Source of the DNA: Apoda limacodes
Lineage: Eukaryota > Arthropoda > Insecta > Lepidoptera > Limacodidae
Reading direction: 5' to 3'
DNA length: 64,000 bases
Assembly: GCA_946406115.1 (NCBI GenBank)
Contig: OX291557.1
Location: 1,582,501-1,646,500, forward strand
This document shows, piece after piece, positions 12,457 to 23,989 of this stretch. The position numbers and the translations under genes are program-made. The first letter of the stretch is position 1, and each line of letters starts with the position of its first letter. Under the pieces are notes generated by a model that saw nothing but the letters and a program-made list of their open reading frames with translations, ran no database searches and was not told where the DNA came from.

Positions 12457-13049
12457 TTTATTGGAATCCTAAGTTAAATGCTCGTAAGAATACGTCACTG
12501 AAATCACCAAAAGTCTTTGTACTTTTTTGTTTCCCAGTAGCTTGTATTAAAAGAAATCCATGTAAAGTTTACACAAGGCAAACGCCTCCTTGAATCGCTG
12601 GGTACCATTTTCTGTTGCTTTTCTGACATTTGCGCTATCTTTAGACTTGCAAATAAGGCAAAGATTCCAGTTTATTCCGACCTAACTCCATGTTTACTTG
12701 CTAACTGCTATATACATAGGGATGTAACTTAAAGTGTGGGATAAGTATGTATTATTTATTAAGTTTCTAATTCAACGCTGCCAGCATTCTGGGCACTGTT
12801 ATGCCACATGATTTTTTAGAAGACATTTTTTATTTATAGTTAGGTTATAGTTTTAGTTTTAAATTTAATTGTAATTGTGTTATTATATTGTTTTTAATAA
12901 ATTCAACCAAATAAAAATAATAAGATACGAGCGCGAGCTCGCCCGTGATTTGTTATTTTCTGACCGAATTTCAAAATTGAAAAAAACAGCAAGCTAATAA
13001 ATGTGACAATTTTATGTAGTACTTGATTTTAAACCTGTCTGTCATTAAC

Positions 13050-13250
13050 TGCTTCAATTCAACAAACTAAAAATATTTTTGTTGGAAATTTCTTTTTTTT
13101 TCTGAATATTATATAAACTATGGTATTTACAGAAATTATTGTAAAACATGTTATATTAAGCATTTTATCACCTATGATATGACACCTTATTTGATGAAAT
13201 CGGATAAGTAGTTATTGAGAAATTAACCTCCCTTCCCCTCCACCACTTTG
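13050..13250 (-). repeat. right arm of a long imperfect inverted repeat
   Basis: Reverse-complement partner of 9885-10150, with the same succession of blocks. The outer ends differ slightly: the left arm has an extra ~30 bp after its 'gggaggggagg' run. Confidence 0.65.
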
Positions 13251-13689
13251 GAACGCGACAACGTCTATTCTTGTTCAGGAGATCATGCCGAACACAACGA
13301 TACCAGTTGTTGGTAGAGGACTCTTCAGTCCGACGGGAATCGTTATTTGACGACTTTCTTAAAAGCCACTTCTCTACTTAATATTAAAAAGACGTTATGT
13401 AAAACGGGCCGCAATAATGCCTCCTTTTAATAAATAAATAACGCTAAAAACTAAAAAAAATACATTCAAATATAATTTGTATTAATTGAAGTGTTTTGTT
13501 ATTCTTTTTAATAATTTTCTTCGGATAAACTAATCCTTTCATTAATTAATATTATGTGTTTATGTTTGTTTATTATAGATGAATAAATAAATTTAGATGT
13601 TTTTAAGTAACGAAATAATGATTTTTCTTCTTTGAATTCTTCTTTTTGGTATTAGGTATTGTGTAATAGGTGACAAGAGACTGTTAGAC

Positions 13690-14520
13690 CACCTATTAAA
13701 AGCACCCCTACCTGTGAAAAGTGTGGCAGTCCTCATAAAGCCAACAGGACAGTTTGCCCCACATATTTGAGTTAGTTAAAAAGATGGGAACAAGAAAATC
13801 GGAACAAACGGCACTATAAAGCGGGAGCAATGTTTCCTAACTACATAATATATGTCAGCATTGTTGCTAACCTTCGAATCCCACACTAATGGCTCTGGCA
13901 AACGCACCTATTTCACTTTCTTATTTCAAAAAGGATCCAAGGAAGACGAAAGTCTGAAAACCAATTTTTTGGTATGTTAATAAGGAGACTACTCCTTGTT
14001 AACACGCCAACAGTAGTTGACTAGACAACCCCAAAGCTGTATTTTTAACCCAGCAGAAGCCAAAAATACGGTAACCAGAACCAGAACTATCGGAATGGCG
14101 GGACGAGCTTACTATCTTAACTTGGGAAAAATTAGAGAGCGTAAAAACATAGAGCGTAAAAACGTAAAAACATAGATCTGACCATACGAAAATCCAACAA
14201 GCACAGATACATGGATTTATATTTAGACAACTCCAAGAAACACAAAAACATAAATCAACCCTTAGAAAACTATAAGGACGCCGTAGAGCCCACTATGGTA
14301 ATAATTTCATATGGCCATTTCACGAAATGCGATTCAAAATTTATCAAGAAAATCCACCATACGGTCTAGATCTAAAAGATAAAATGATATAAGAGAACCC
14401 ATGTCACCCCGGATAATAAGAATGATAAAAAAAATTATGTAAGAAAGTAGAAAAAACGGTAGAAAGAACGGTTGACAATCTTACACAATACAACCGGCCA
14501 CTTCATCAAAAATATTATTT
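13690..14520 (+). mobile_element. possible decayed retroelement with one zinc knuckle
   Basis: At about 13690-13770 the frame reads TPTCEKCGSPHKANRTVCP, a CCHC-type knuckle as in LINE gag proteins. The rest has scattered short open runs, such as YMDLYLDNSKKHKNINQ near 14205, with many stops and no clear endonuclease or RT. It is only a plausible fragment. Confidence 0.35.
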
Positions 14521-14887
14521 AATAATTATTGCATTAGGTGGTCAACTTAAACAAATATCCAATTGTTCTAAAGGTAATTAATTTAAAAATATTCATTTTG
14601 TAATATACACGCGAAAACGATACATGTTCATTATTGCGAAAGGAAGACAAAACTCTTACAGAGCATTTATTTCAGCTTTCCACCCCTGTTTCCATCTGTT
14701 TCGTCCGCCCCGACCCTAAATTCGGTTATCGGCGTGGGGCTCCTTTCTTTAATCTTAGTGTTAATACTGTGATTTACTCCTTAATTAGCCCGCCCTTAGT
14801 TCGGTTATCGGTGACTGTGATTTACTCTTTAATTACACTAATGAAGTTTGCTATATTAAGCTGTAGCTATAGCTATAGTTCGTTTAC

Positions 14888-15061
14888 GCTCGGTTAAGGT
14901 TATTCCCGCGGGAATTTCGGGATAAAAAGAAGCCTATATGCTAATTTAGGACCTAACCTATATGTATGCCAAGTTTCATCCCGATCCGTCCAGTGGTTGA
15001 AGCGTGAAAGAGTAACAAACCTCCATCCAAACAAACTTTCACATTTATAATGTTAGTAGGA
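14888..15061 (+). repeat. dispersed RTE/SINE-like repeat tail
   Basis: Contains 'gccaagtttcatcccgatcc' and 'ccagtggttgaagcgtgaaa', ending 'cacatttataatgttagtag'. This is typical of an abundant lepidopteran repeat that ends in '(a)tattagtaggat'. Confidence 0.6.
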
Positions 15062-15109
15062 TCACAAAGATAGAATACTGTTATTTGACTTTAAAATAAT
15101 AATAAATAA

Positions 15110-16790
15110 ATGACTGTTAATAAAATAAAAACCGTGTGCAATCTTATTTTATTTTGTAATAATTTTCACGGGCCGGCAATATTCAGCCTTGCCATCCACC
15201 CTATCGTGCAAAAATTAAAATCGAAATATAACGTCTGGTATATAGATGACGGCACGTTAAGTTGTGAAGCAAATACAGTTTTAGAAGATTTAACTTATAT
15301 TATACAAGAGTTGAATGGAATGTTGGTTTAGAACTTAATCTATCAAAATGTAAACTATTTCTATGTCAAAATGATACCAATTCCCATATTGTTAAAAGTT
15401 TTCAGTCTGTTGCTCAGCATATTAAAATTGTTGATAAGTCCACACTTCGCATTTTAGGTTCCCCTATATTTGATAAATCTTTTGTTCGAGAAAAAAATCA
15501 TCATTTTTAGTCTATTCTAGACAAACTTTTAGCTATAAATTCTCATGCAGCATTTATTATTATTCACCATTGTATATTTGTACCAAAATTCACATTTTAT
15601 TTACGTTCATGTTATTTTTGGAAATTTTCAGACCTTTTGTGCAGTTTTGACAACGTTATTAAAGATACCATTTCAATGAACGTACGTGGCTACAGGCAAC
15701 CTTACCTGTAAGATTTGGTGGCTTGGGTATTCGTTTAACTTCCGCAATACCCTACCAGCTTTTTTATCTTCAGTTTACAGTACTCAACCCCTTATAAACA
15801 AAATTCTTTTTCCTCTTAGTTATTTCGAGATCTCATTTTTAAATGAAGCTTAAAACACATGGAGTCTTGCCTGTCCAAATACTGACTTCCCTATTGTTTC
15901 AACATCACAAAGATTGTGGGACTTTGTGGGACGGGCCGCTTTGCGAATTGAACCGGAAAATACTTTTGGAAACGGCTGTCAGTTCTGCAGATCGTGGTCG
16001 TCTTCTTGCAGCTTTAACATGGGAGCCAGGGCTTTGGTTACAGGCGCTTCCAATTGCAAACACAGGCACCCTAATGGATAATTCCACATTTCGACTTGTA
16101 GGAGCGGTTACTGATATACCTCATCGTTGTCAATGCGGCGACATGATCGATCCCCTCGGTCACCATGGCTAATCATGTGTTCGAAGCGCAGGCAGAACGT
16201 TTCGCCACAGCAGCCTTAATGACATTATACGTCGAGCTCTAGTGAGCATCAACACTCCTGCCATTTTAGAGCCTGTTGGTATATTTAGAGATGATAGTAA
16301 GAAGCCTGATGGCATGAGTCTTGTGCCTTGAAAGATGGGTCGACCATTAGTTTGGGATGCCACGTGCGTCGATACCCTTTCCCCACTTATCTTCCTGGCA
16401 CAGCTTCTGTGGCGGGAGCTGCTGCCGCTTCTGCTGAAAACCGCAAACGTAGAAAATACACTACTATAGGTAATAGTTATTGTTTTGAGGCGTTTGCGGT
16501 TGAAACCTTGGGGCCATGGTCGCCGGGGACTCATCTTTTGTTTTAAGAGACTTCTAAGCGTTTAGTCGATGTGTCTCACGACGGAAGGGCTGGCAGTTAT
16601 TTCGTTCAAAGAATTTCAATTGCAATTCAACGAGGAAATACTGCCAGCCTTTTTTATTTGAACAGGTTTTTTATTTGAAGTTTTATTTTAGTTTAATTTA
16701 ATTCTAATTTTATAATTTCTTGACTAAATAGATTGTATAGCGATCTACTTATTATTATATAATAGTATTAAAATGAATATAAAGTTGTGG
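15110..16790 (+). mobile_element. decayed retroelement: YIDD reverse transcriptase plus restriction-like-nuclease-type C-terminus
   Basis: Order along the strand: GPAIFSLAIHPIVQKLKSKY and VWYIDDGTL (RT palm, 15168-15260), LNLSKCKLFLC (about 15336), LRILGSPIFDKSF (about 15450), VRFGGLGIRL (about 15710) and LLETAVSSADRGRLLAAL (about 15960-16020). Then come a zinc-knuckle-like CQCGDMIDPLGHHG (16130-16170), KPDGMSLVP (about 16305), GRPLVWDATCVDTL (about 16337-16380), AAASAENRKRRKYTTIG (16418-16468) and FAVETLGPWSPGT (16490-16530). The knuckle followed by PD...WDA resembles the C-terminus of RLE-type non-LTR elements. Stops and frameshifts break it throughout. The 3' part recurs at 54739-54985. 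Confidence 0.7.
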
Positions 16791-16799
16791 CCACAACAA

Positions 16800-18296
16800 A
16801 ACTAATATGACTGTTTGTAATAATCATATGTGTTTAGAAAATAAGGGTGCACCCACACATAATAAAGTGTTTTTTTTTTAATAGAAATTTATATAACAAC
16901 TTATTACTTGTTTCATTTTTTTTCTCTCTCATTTACTATTTTGTGTTAAATGTAGAACTGCGCATTATTGGTATTTTTCGTATGTTTTATATTTTGTAAC
17001 TGTGTACTCTAGGTACTCGTATGTGTATTGACTTTCTTCATTATTATTGTGTTTTTATTTTGTGTTAGATGTAAGCATTTTTGTATATTTTTATTCAAAA
17101 ATGCCTTTTTATTTTTTTACTCATCAAGATTTTTCAATTTTATTTTGAATTTTATGATATTTTTCTCTTTTAACTTTCGTTATTCGAATTTTTGGATTGT
17201 TAATAAAAATTTGCTTTTTTTTGAAAAGAAATAAAATTTTCTTTTTTTGTAAATGGGCGTGTGATTGAATCCTTGTGTACTTGGCCAGTAATAAACCAGT
17301 GTCCTGCAAGTAAAGACGTTTTCTTTTATCTTCCTGTCGCCACATATAATATAACTACCACTAGAGTGTTAGAATTTAAAGGGGACCTTAATAAAAGGAA
17401 TGGCATGAAAGACGTCAAGTGTTTCTCTTGCAGAGCTAAAAGAGTTTCAGGCGAGTGCTTGGAAATAGAGTCAGTGGAATACAAGTGTTGCAGCGCGCTT
17501 CACGTTTCCTTCAGAAATTTTATTTTCGACTGCACGAGAGAATAGTGAGAATAGGGATTGCATGAATCTTCACTTGGAACTGATAAATTTACATTTGTTT
17601 TTTATATGTAAAGCGGAATAAGCAAACGTGAATAGGGTTTCCCAATAATAACAAGAATTTTCTTTGACTTCATTTGCCCTACACTCTGCCAAAGATTGCG
17701 CTAATGACGCACGCGTCCCCTTTGGTATTCTTTTTATGAGACAGGTTCGATTTTTAAGACTACCAAGATATTTACAAAATGAAGTACTGCAAGAAGTCCT
17801 ACTTGCAGAAGCAGATAAAGGCGATTTGACAAGAAGGTCAGAAATTGGAGATGATGTAGCATTGTGTGTAGCACCATACTTACGACTGGTGTGTATAGCT
17901 AATCCTCTAGAACCTTTGTAAACTTTCTAATTGTTACAAAAAGGACACTCTAGCAGTACTTGTGAAACTGCAGAATTAGACATAAATCGCTTTTCTACGA
18001 AAAACCTACGTATAAAAATAAAAACATACAGAAACTTACATTAGAACATTCTATACTTATAAAACTAACGCTACATTGAAATTAAAAAAAAATTTTCGTG
18101 ATCCAATGATATTAATTTGTATATAAAATAAAGAAAATGCAACATAAATTTGATTCTGAAATGTATATGAAATAAAATAAACTGACAAGACGGAAAGTTC
18201 AAAAGTAAACAAAAATAACGTAAACACTGTGATTCTGATTAACTGAGGTAACTACAGTAAACGCTGCAGCAGGCAGGAGTTGATTCTCAGGGCTGG
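16800..18296. other. no gene identified; two small unassigned frames
   Basis: T-rich DNA from 16860 to 17240 encodes only low-complexity Phe-rich frames. A 94-codon frame (17261-17545, +) and an 85-codon frame (17664-17921, +) match nothing I recognise. The second contains FLRLPRYLQNEVLQEVLLAE, weakly like the BESS motif of MADF-BESS proteins, but this is too short to call. Confidence 0.35.
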
Positions 18297-18314
18297 TTTC
18301 AATCGCAACAGCAC

Positions 18315-18327
18315 GTTGCCTAGCAAC
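18315..18327 (+). promoter_or_regulatory. possible RFX X-box-like palindrome
   Basis: GTTGCC-T-AGCAAC fits the X-box pattern GTNRCC(0-3)RGYAAC bound by RFX factors. No gene is recognised downstream. Near-palindromes of this kind also occur in transposon ends, so function is doubtful. Confidence 0.2.
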
Positions 18328-18720
18328 GTATCCTCCGTTATGAAGTTTGGTTTTCGAGAGGAAATTCTAATTTTTACCCAACAACAGGAACTTTACAGGA
18401 ATACCTTCAAGCTCGTGAAAATATAAAGATATTTGCTATTAAAATAACTAGTTTTGAGGCAATTCAGGTTAGTATTTCATTGTAAAATTAATAAATAAAT
18501 ACAGAGCTACATAATGACAAGCTGCTGTCAAATTTTTTTTTTTATAACAAATTATATATAATTCAAATAAAAAAAAATACATATTTATTACACATTATAT
18601 TTTTTATTATCTTAATGAATTATTTAATTATAAAAATAATAATATTAAGTTTATTTTTAAATGATGATTTTTGAGTGTGTACTAATTCTAATGTAACATT
18701 TGTAACGCTTTTGTATAATT

Positions 18721-18780
18721 GTGTGCTGTCATGTTGTGTGGTGTCATGTTGTGTGCTGTCATGTTGTGTGGTGTCATGTT
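18721..18780. repeat. 15-bp x 4 tandem repeat
   Basis: Two 30-bp units, each made of the 15-mers 'gtgtgctgtcatgtt' and 'gtgtggtgtcatgtt'. Confidence 0.85.
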
Positions 18781-19294
18781 ATAAATTGGAAATAAAAAAT
18801 AAATGTGAAATAAATCCTCTCAACGAGTGGGCCTTGGCATGAATTTAAATTAAAAAAAAAGTGTGAGGCTAGAACTAAGGGAACGCCTATCTCCAGCTCC
18901 AGCTCCAGCCCGCAGCCATAGTCCAAGATCCCAGGGCGTTCACTTATTTATCACAAATAAAATGTATGGGAAAAAGTAGTGTTCCAACCTTTAGATAGTT
19001 AGTACCAATCCGGTGCTAAAGGTAGGTAAAAACTGTTCTCACTTTTCTTTAAGACTGCAGTATATCTGTGCACGACATTTAATTGTAGTCGTAGTAAGTG
19101 ATAAATTGATTTCAGATAGATTTTAACAATTAGTAATAAAAGGTTTTAAATCTCATTTCTTTTTATTATATCACAGAACACTTCTAGTTTACCTTTTTAC
19201 TTTCAGTCCCAATGCAGTAAAAAAAATAAGTATTGTTTTGATCAAAATAACGATAAATTTTAACAATTAAAGCATCCTAAAGCTTTTTTATGAT

Positions 19295-19462
19295 AAACAC
19301 CGACGTCACATTATAATTAAACACCGACGTCACATTATAATTAAACACCGACGTCACATTATAATTAAACACCGACGTCACATTATAATTAAACACCGAC
19401 GTCACATTATAATTAAACACCGACGTCACATTATAATTAAACACCGACGTCACATTATAATT
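19295..19462. repeat. 24-bp x 7 perfect tandem repeat with a CRE-like core
   Basis: Seven identical 24-bp units start at 19295, 19319, 19343, 19367, 19391, 19415 and 19439. Each contains 'cgacgtca', which matches the CRE palindrome TGACGTCA at 7 of 8 positions. Perfect identity suggests recent expansion. Confidence 0.95.
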
Positions 19463-20622
19463 AAACCTTTTAAGGTAAATTTGTGCAGAATATAGTTACT
19501 TTATATGCTTTTTATTGATGGCGAGCAATTACAACTTGTTGATTCGACAGTCTTGGCAGACCGTGGACTCCAAACTTCAATGGGGTCCTAATATTCATAA
19601 CCTAGCCAATAAAACTGTGCTCTGCTATCAAGAAAATATAGTATTCAAAAAAATAGTAGGTATTTCATACCTTTGACGATTCAAAAGTTTTTGTCAAAAC
19701 CAAATTTGAATAATAAGAAATGTTGACTTTGAGTACTATTTCTCTGCAGTAAATCGCATTTGACGAAAATCTTAACACATATCGGACTCATTTTAATGAT
19801 AATAAAAAACGTTCAGTGTCTTTAAAAAATATGAACACTTTCAAGAAGAAGTGTATTAACCAGTTAACTTATATTTATTCTAATATTTTTCATAGAACTT
19901 TCGCAAAAAAGTAGGTTCTTGTTTGTTAAAGAAAAATATTTTTCACTTTGAAGTGACCTATTGGCTTATTTTTTGTATACTAAAATACATAATCGTTGAC
20001 GGTCCCATGTTCACAATCCGTATCGAATCCCTAAGTCTCGTTTGCTACCTTAGTGGTATAAAAAAATCTCAAATCGCTTCAACTGTGCATATAAAAATTT
20101 CAAGCATTTCCTTGATTTCTCTAGGATCCCATCAATATATCCTGACCTGACGACCATGGGACCATTTTTTGTTTACCAAAACCTTCTTTTTTCTGAAAAC
20201 TTACAAAAATATTTTATTTTAAGACGAGCACAGACTAAAGCTATGAGATCGCATTAAATGCAGATGAAAAGCGCCACATAGTGATGAGTAGCTGAAGTTT
20301 TATTAGTTCAACAATCGGTCAACAGATAGCGCTACTTCCAGCACTTGCACAGCTGTCACAAAATAGAATTTATAAATAAGTTATCCATTGGTATCCATTT
20401 GTTGTATACTAAAACCTTCTTTAGAATGTAACAAATACTTTCTGAAAACCGCATCAAAATCGCGCGAGATAACCGCAGACAAACATACATACATATAGAC
20501 ATAAAAAAATACAGGTCAAATTGAAAACCTCCTTTTTTGAAGTTGGTTAAAAATGTTGTTTATAACTAATAAGGTATAAATTTTTGACAAAGTGGTTGAA
20601 TAGCTGAGAGGTACGTACTGTG
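19463..20622. other. no gene seen
   Basis: AT-rich DNA. The longest open frame (19923-20150, +) has no recognised motif. Confidence 0.4.
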
Positions 20623-20657
20623 AATGTAAACCAAGTCCAACTGACTTGGTTTACATT
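20623..20657. repeat. perfect hairpin, 15-bp stem and 5-nt loop
   Basis: The left arm 20623-20637 'aatgtaaaccaagtc' is exactly complementary to 20643-20657. The loop is 'caact'. There is no T-rich or A-rich terminator-like flank. Confidence 0.9.
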
Positions 20658-20734
20658 ACATTCGATTTCACAACTTTTTATAGCAGAATAACTGTGTTTC
20701 AAGACTTGTGCATTTTTGTACATTTTATGTTTTC

Positions 20735-21045
20735 GATGGGATAACTTCTTTCTTGAAAAACCCCATACTGTTGTCCTTAGAAAAAACCTTGGCTAGCTTA
20801 TTTCATTCCACAACCTGAGCGTTCGCGGAAGGAAGATTCTCTGAAACAACACTGTAGTGACCGTTTAGGTTCTAAAGTGTGAGGTACAAACAATTACCTG
20901 CCAATGACGAGTGGCTTGATAGTAGCCGTGGTTATCGTTTCGAACAATTCATAAAAACATAAACATATGCAATCGGTAGAACACTAACAGGGAGGTAAAG
21001 TCTCTGGTTCGATGCGGCAAGTGAGTTTGGGATCGTCGATGATTA
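20735..21045 (-). mobile_element. CR1/Jockey-like RT C-terminal fragment
   Basis: Nucleotide similarity to 32480-32810. Shared blocks include 'ataacttctttcttga', 'cattccacaacct..gcgttcgcgg', 'cggtagaacac' and 'gggaggtaaagtctct'. No open frame is kept. Confidence 0.75.
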
Positions 21046-21194
21046 ATTAACTTTACTTATGATCTCAGTCTTAATTTTTATAAATGATACGCAGGGAACT
21101 ATTTCAATACTTTTTATAAGCAGCCAGACCAATCGGAGGGGCCAAACAAAGTGTTTTATGCGTATGAGCGCGAGCATGACAATTAGATAGTTTT

Positions 21195-21300
21195 ATAAAA
21201 AATAGGCCAAGTGCGAGTCGGACTCGCGCACATAGTGTTCCGTACCATTATGTATACAAACAGCAAAAAAAAAAACACGTTTGTTGTATGGGAGCTCCCC
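21195..21300 (+). repeat. dispersed 'aagtgcgagtcggactcgc' repeat, short copy
   Basis: Begins 'ggccaagtgcgagtcggact', then 'tgttccgtacc', an A-run, and 'gtatgggagctccccttta'. Same family as 5428-5908. Confidence 0.75.
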
Positions 21301-21700
21301 TTTAATATTTTTTTTTTTTTTTTTTTTTATATATATTTATTTATTATGATTATAATTAAGTAACATTTAACGCTTAACTATAATATTAATTAATTATAGT
21401 ACTTGTATAATAAATTATGAATACATTTCTACTCGTAATGAAAATTATGAACAAACCGTTGCTGATTTATGAAAAAGTTCAGTTATTGATTATATTCAGG
21501 AAATATTCAATAGCAATCAAAAAATGTATAAAAACTATTTTTCAGACTACTCTTTATTCTATTTTTACTAAGTTTTATTCTTTATTTTTTCGGAAACACA
21601 AAGTGAATTTTTATCTATGAAATTTGTAAAAAATCAATAACATGAGATAGTTTCGCAGCACGCCTACGAAGCTTACGGATAACGTAGCAGTCTACGTCAT

Positions 21701-21840
21701 AACAGGCTCGTAGCGCTACGTATTACAGGCTCGTAGCGCTACATCATCACAGGGTCGTAGCGCTACGTCATCACAGGGTCGTAGCGCTACGTCATCACAG
21801 GGTCGTAGCGCTACGTCATCACAGGGTCGTAGCGCTACGC
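21701..21840. repeat. about 24-bp x 6 repeat built on the palindrome GTAGCGCTAC
   Basis: Six copies of 'cgtagcgctac' begin near 21709, 21732, 21755, 21779, 21803 and 21827. Spacers are variants of 'gtcatcacagggt'. The 10-bp core is self-complementary. Confidence 0.9.
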
Positions 21841-22890
21841 TGGAATATCGCGAACTGGGGCGTGATATCAGAGCGCAGCGCCGCCATTACATGTCATGTT
21901 ATTTATTTAATTTTCGTACAAAGCTTACTTCAAAAATGTACATAATAATTATAACACAAGTTATAAGCTATACTCACAGTCTAATGAGTCTCAAGATCAT
22001 GATATGCATCTACGGACTCTATTTCAACGACTTGTTGAGAATAGCGTCGTCATAAACGTTTTGGGGTTACAGAGGTAATTTTCCTGGAATATAAAATATC
22101 CAAAGATGGCATGCGTCCTCCTCCTGAAAGAATTGAAGCGCTGAGTAATTTTCTACTTCCAAAAACTATCCAATTTCGGTTTTTCGCCAATTTTTCGGAA
22201 TGATCAATTTCTACAGACGTTTCTTTAAGGATGCAGCAGAGTGGTAAACTCCACTTATTAATGTTCTGGCTTCTACGAAACAGACACAGAAATGGACACC
22301 AGAGCTTGAGCTGGCTTTCGAAAACTGTAAAGATAGCCTTTCAAACGTTACTCTCTTTGCTTATCTTATTTTGTGATGCTCCATCAGGTCTATTCACCGA
22401 CGTATCATCTAAACAAGTTGGTGCTTTTCTACAACAGAAAATTGACAATTGACAATGATTGGCAGCCGATTGCATTTTTTAGCCAAAAGTTAACAGAAAC
22501 ACAACCACAATGGTCGCATATTACCGGAAGCTATTGGTGGTGTATGAAAGTGTGCAACATACCGGCACATTATGGAAGAACAGCACACAACTATATATGC
22601 CTACACCGACCATAAACCTTCGGTGTATGCTTTCTCACAACGTCGTGAGAAGCTACCACTTGTACACCCTAACCAACTGACCTTTATTAGCCAATTTACT
22701 TTAGACGTCGTTCATATAAAGGGTGAAGATAATGTAGTGGCAGAATTATTGTCGCGCCTATGTGACGCAATAACGCTCGACGATAACTTTGTAGCGCTTG
22801 CTAAACCACAGGAAACTGATCAAGAGCTACGCAACTTGCGCTCCAACTCATCTTCGCAGCTCAACTTAGTTCCTATTCCTAGTACTGACA

Positions 22891-23046
22891 AAAATCTCAT
22901 TTGTGAAACCTCAACAGGCACACCACGCCCCTGTGTGACTCCAAAATCTCATTTTTGAAACCTCAACAGGCACACCACGCCCCTGTGTGACACCAAAATC
23001 TCATTTGTGAAACCTCAACAGGCACACCACGCCCCTGTGTGACACC
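22891..23046. repeat. 52-bp x 3 tandem repeat within the gypsy remnant
   Basis: Copies start with 'aaaatctcatt' at 22891, 22943 and 22995 and share 'aaacctcaacaggcacacca' and 'cgcccctgtgtga'. A fourth copy breaks off after 'aaag'. It arose inside former pol coding DNA between RNase H and integrase. Confidence 0.9.
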
Positions 23047-23251
23047 AAAGTTTCGAAAAATTACACAACCTTAGTTACCCCGGCACACGAATCACTAATT
23101 TCCAACCGTTTTGTTTGGCCCAACATACAAAAATATTGCCGTGATTGGGCTCGTAAGTGCATTAAGGTCTGCCAACTTTACGCAAACAGGAACCTCTTCC
23201 AACCCATCTGATCGTTTCTATCACGTGCATATAGACATTATTGGACCACTT

Positions 23252-23523
23252 CAGGGCTGTAGCTAGAGTTGAATCTAAGGTAAGGCAATGGTAGTTTCAT
23301 GCACGGGTACGGCGCAAGTAATTTTTCTATTCCTCATTATTTTACCTGCTTAACTTAAGTAAGTAATTAAGGTAGAAGGTAATTTGGTGGGATCGCGGGA
23401 AAACAAGAGCAAAATGGTATTAATTTATAGTACGGGAAAACAATTTATATATATTATACCTTAGTTTATGGTACTTTAAAGGAAGGGCATTGCCCCACAA
23501 TGCCCCCCTTAGCTACGGCCCTG
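23252..23523. mobile_element. 272-bp hAT-like MITE inserted in gypsy integrase
   Basis: Terminal inverted repeats: left end 'cagggctgtagcta', and the right end read in reverse is 'cagggccgtagcta', one mismatch in 14. It is flanked by 8-bp direct repeats, 'gaccactt' (23244-23251) and 'caccactt' (23524-23531), which differ at one base. CAGGG ends and 8-bp duplications are hallmarks of the hAT superfamily. It has no open frame, so it is non-autonomous. It cuts the gypsy integrase just after the VHIDIIGP-type block. Confidence 0.85.
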
Positions 23524-23989
23524 CACCACTTCCATCCAGCAGAGGATTTAAATACTGTCTTACAACCATCGACAGGTTTAAAAGTTGCCTAAAGCATGGC
23601 CAATGGTTGGCATCACAGCCGAAGTAGATGCTGAAACATTCATAAAGGAATCGATAGCGCGATTTGGTGTCCCTGCAGCCGTACAACCGACCCGTGCCGC
23701 CAATTTGAATCTTGCCTATTTCAGGCAATTCTTAAACAATGCTCAATCAAACGCACTTCGTGTGCAAATATTTTATGAGGAAACTTTTAGGAATGCGTGC
23801 CGCTTTAAAGAAGGACTTGCAGGTTTCTCCCGCCGAGCTTGTGTATGGAGAACCCTTACACTTACCGGGCGAGTTCTTAAACCCTTCTCCAGAATCTAAT
23901 GGTGTCGAAGATATAACTAGCTTCGCCACCCAGCTACGACATCACATGTCACAGTCACAGTTGAATAATACACAAGATATCATGTAAAC

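Larger units (their letters stand above)
21980..23985 (+). mobile_element. Ty3/gypsy retrotransposon pol remnant
   Basis: Ordered pieces: HLRTLFQRLVENSVVINV (RT, about 21995-22060) and ISKDGMRPPPERIEALSNF (RT thumb, 22098-22155), followed by INFYRRFFKDAA. Then the RNase H block (DVSSKQVGAFLQQK, 22398-22440; WQPIAFFSQKL; TDHKPSVYAF; VVHIKGEDNVVAELLSRL, 22710-22763) and the integrase zinc region (NIQKYCRDWARKCIKVCQ, about 23125-23180). Last comes an integrase end (SPAELVYGEPLHLPGEFL, 23826-23880). Gag, protease, most of the RT and both LTRs were not found. Stops and frame changes show it is dead. A MITE and a 52-bp tandem triplication sit inside it. Confidence 0.85.

Noticed and set aside
17664..17921. 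85-codon plus-strand frame as a MADF-BESS-type gene
   Set aside because: Only a vague resemblance to a BESS motif, no MADF domain and no splice context; left unassigned.
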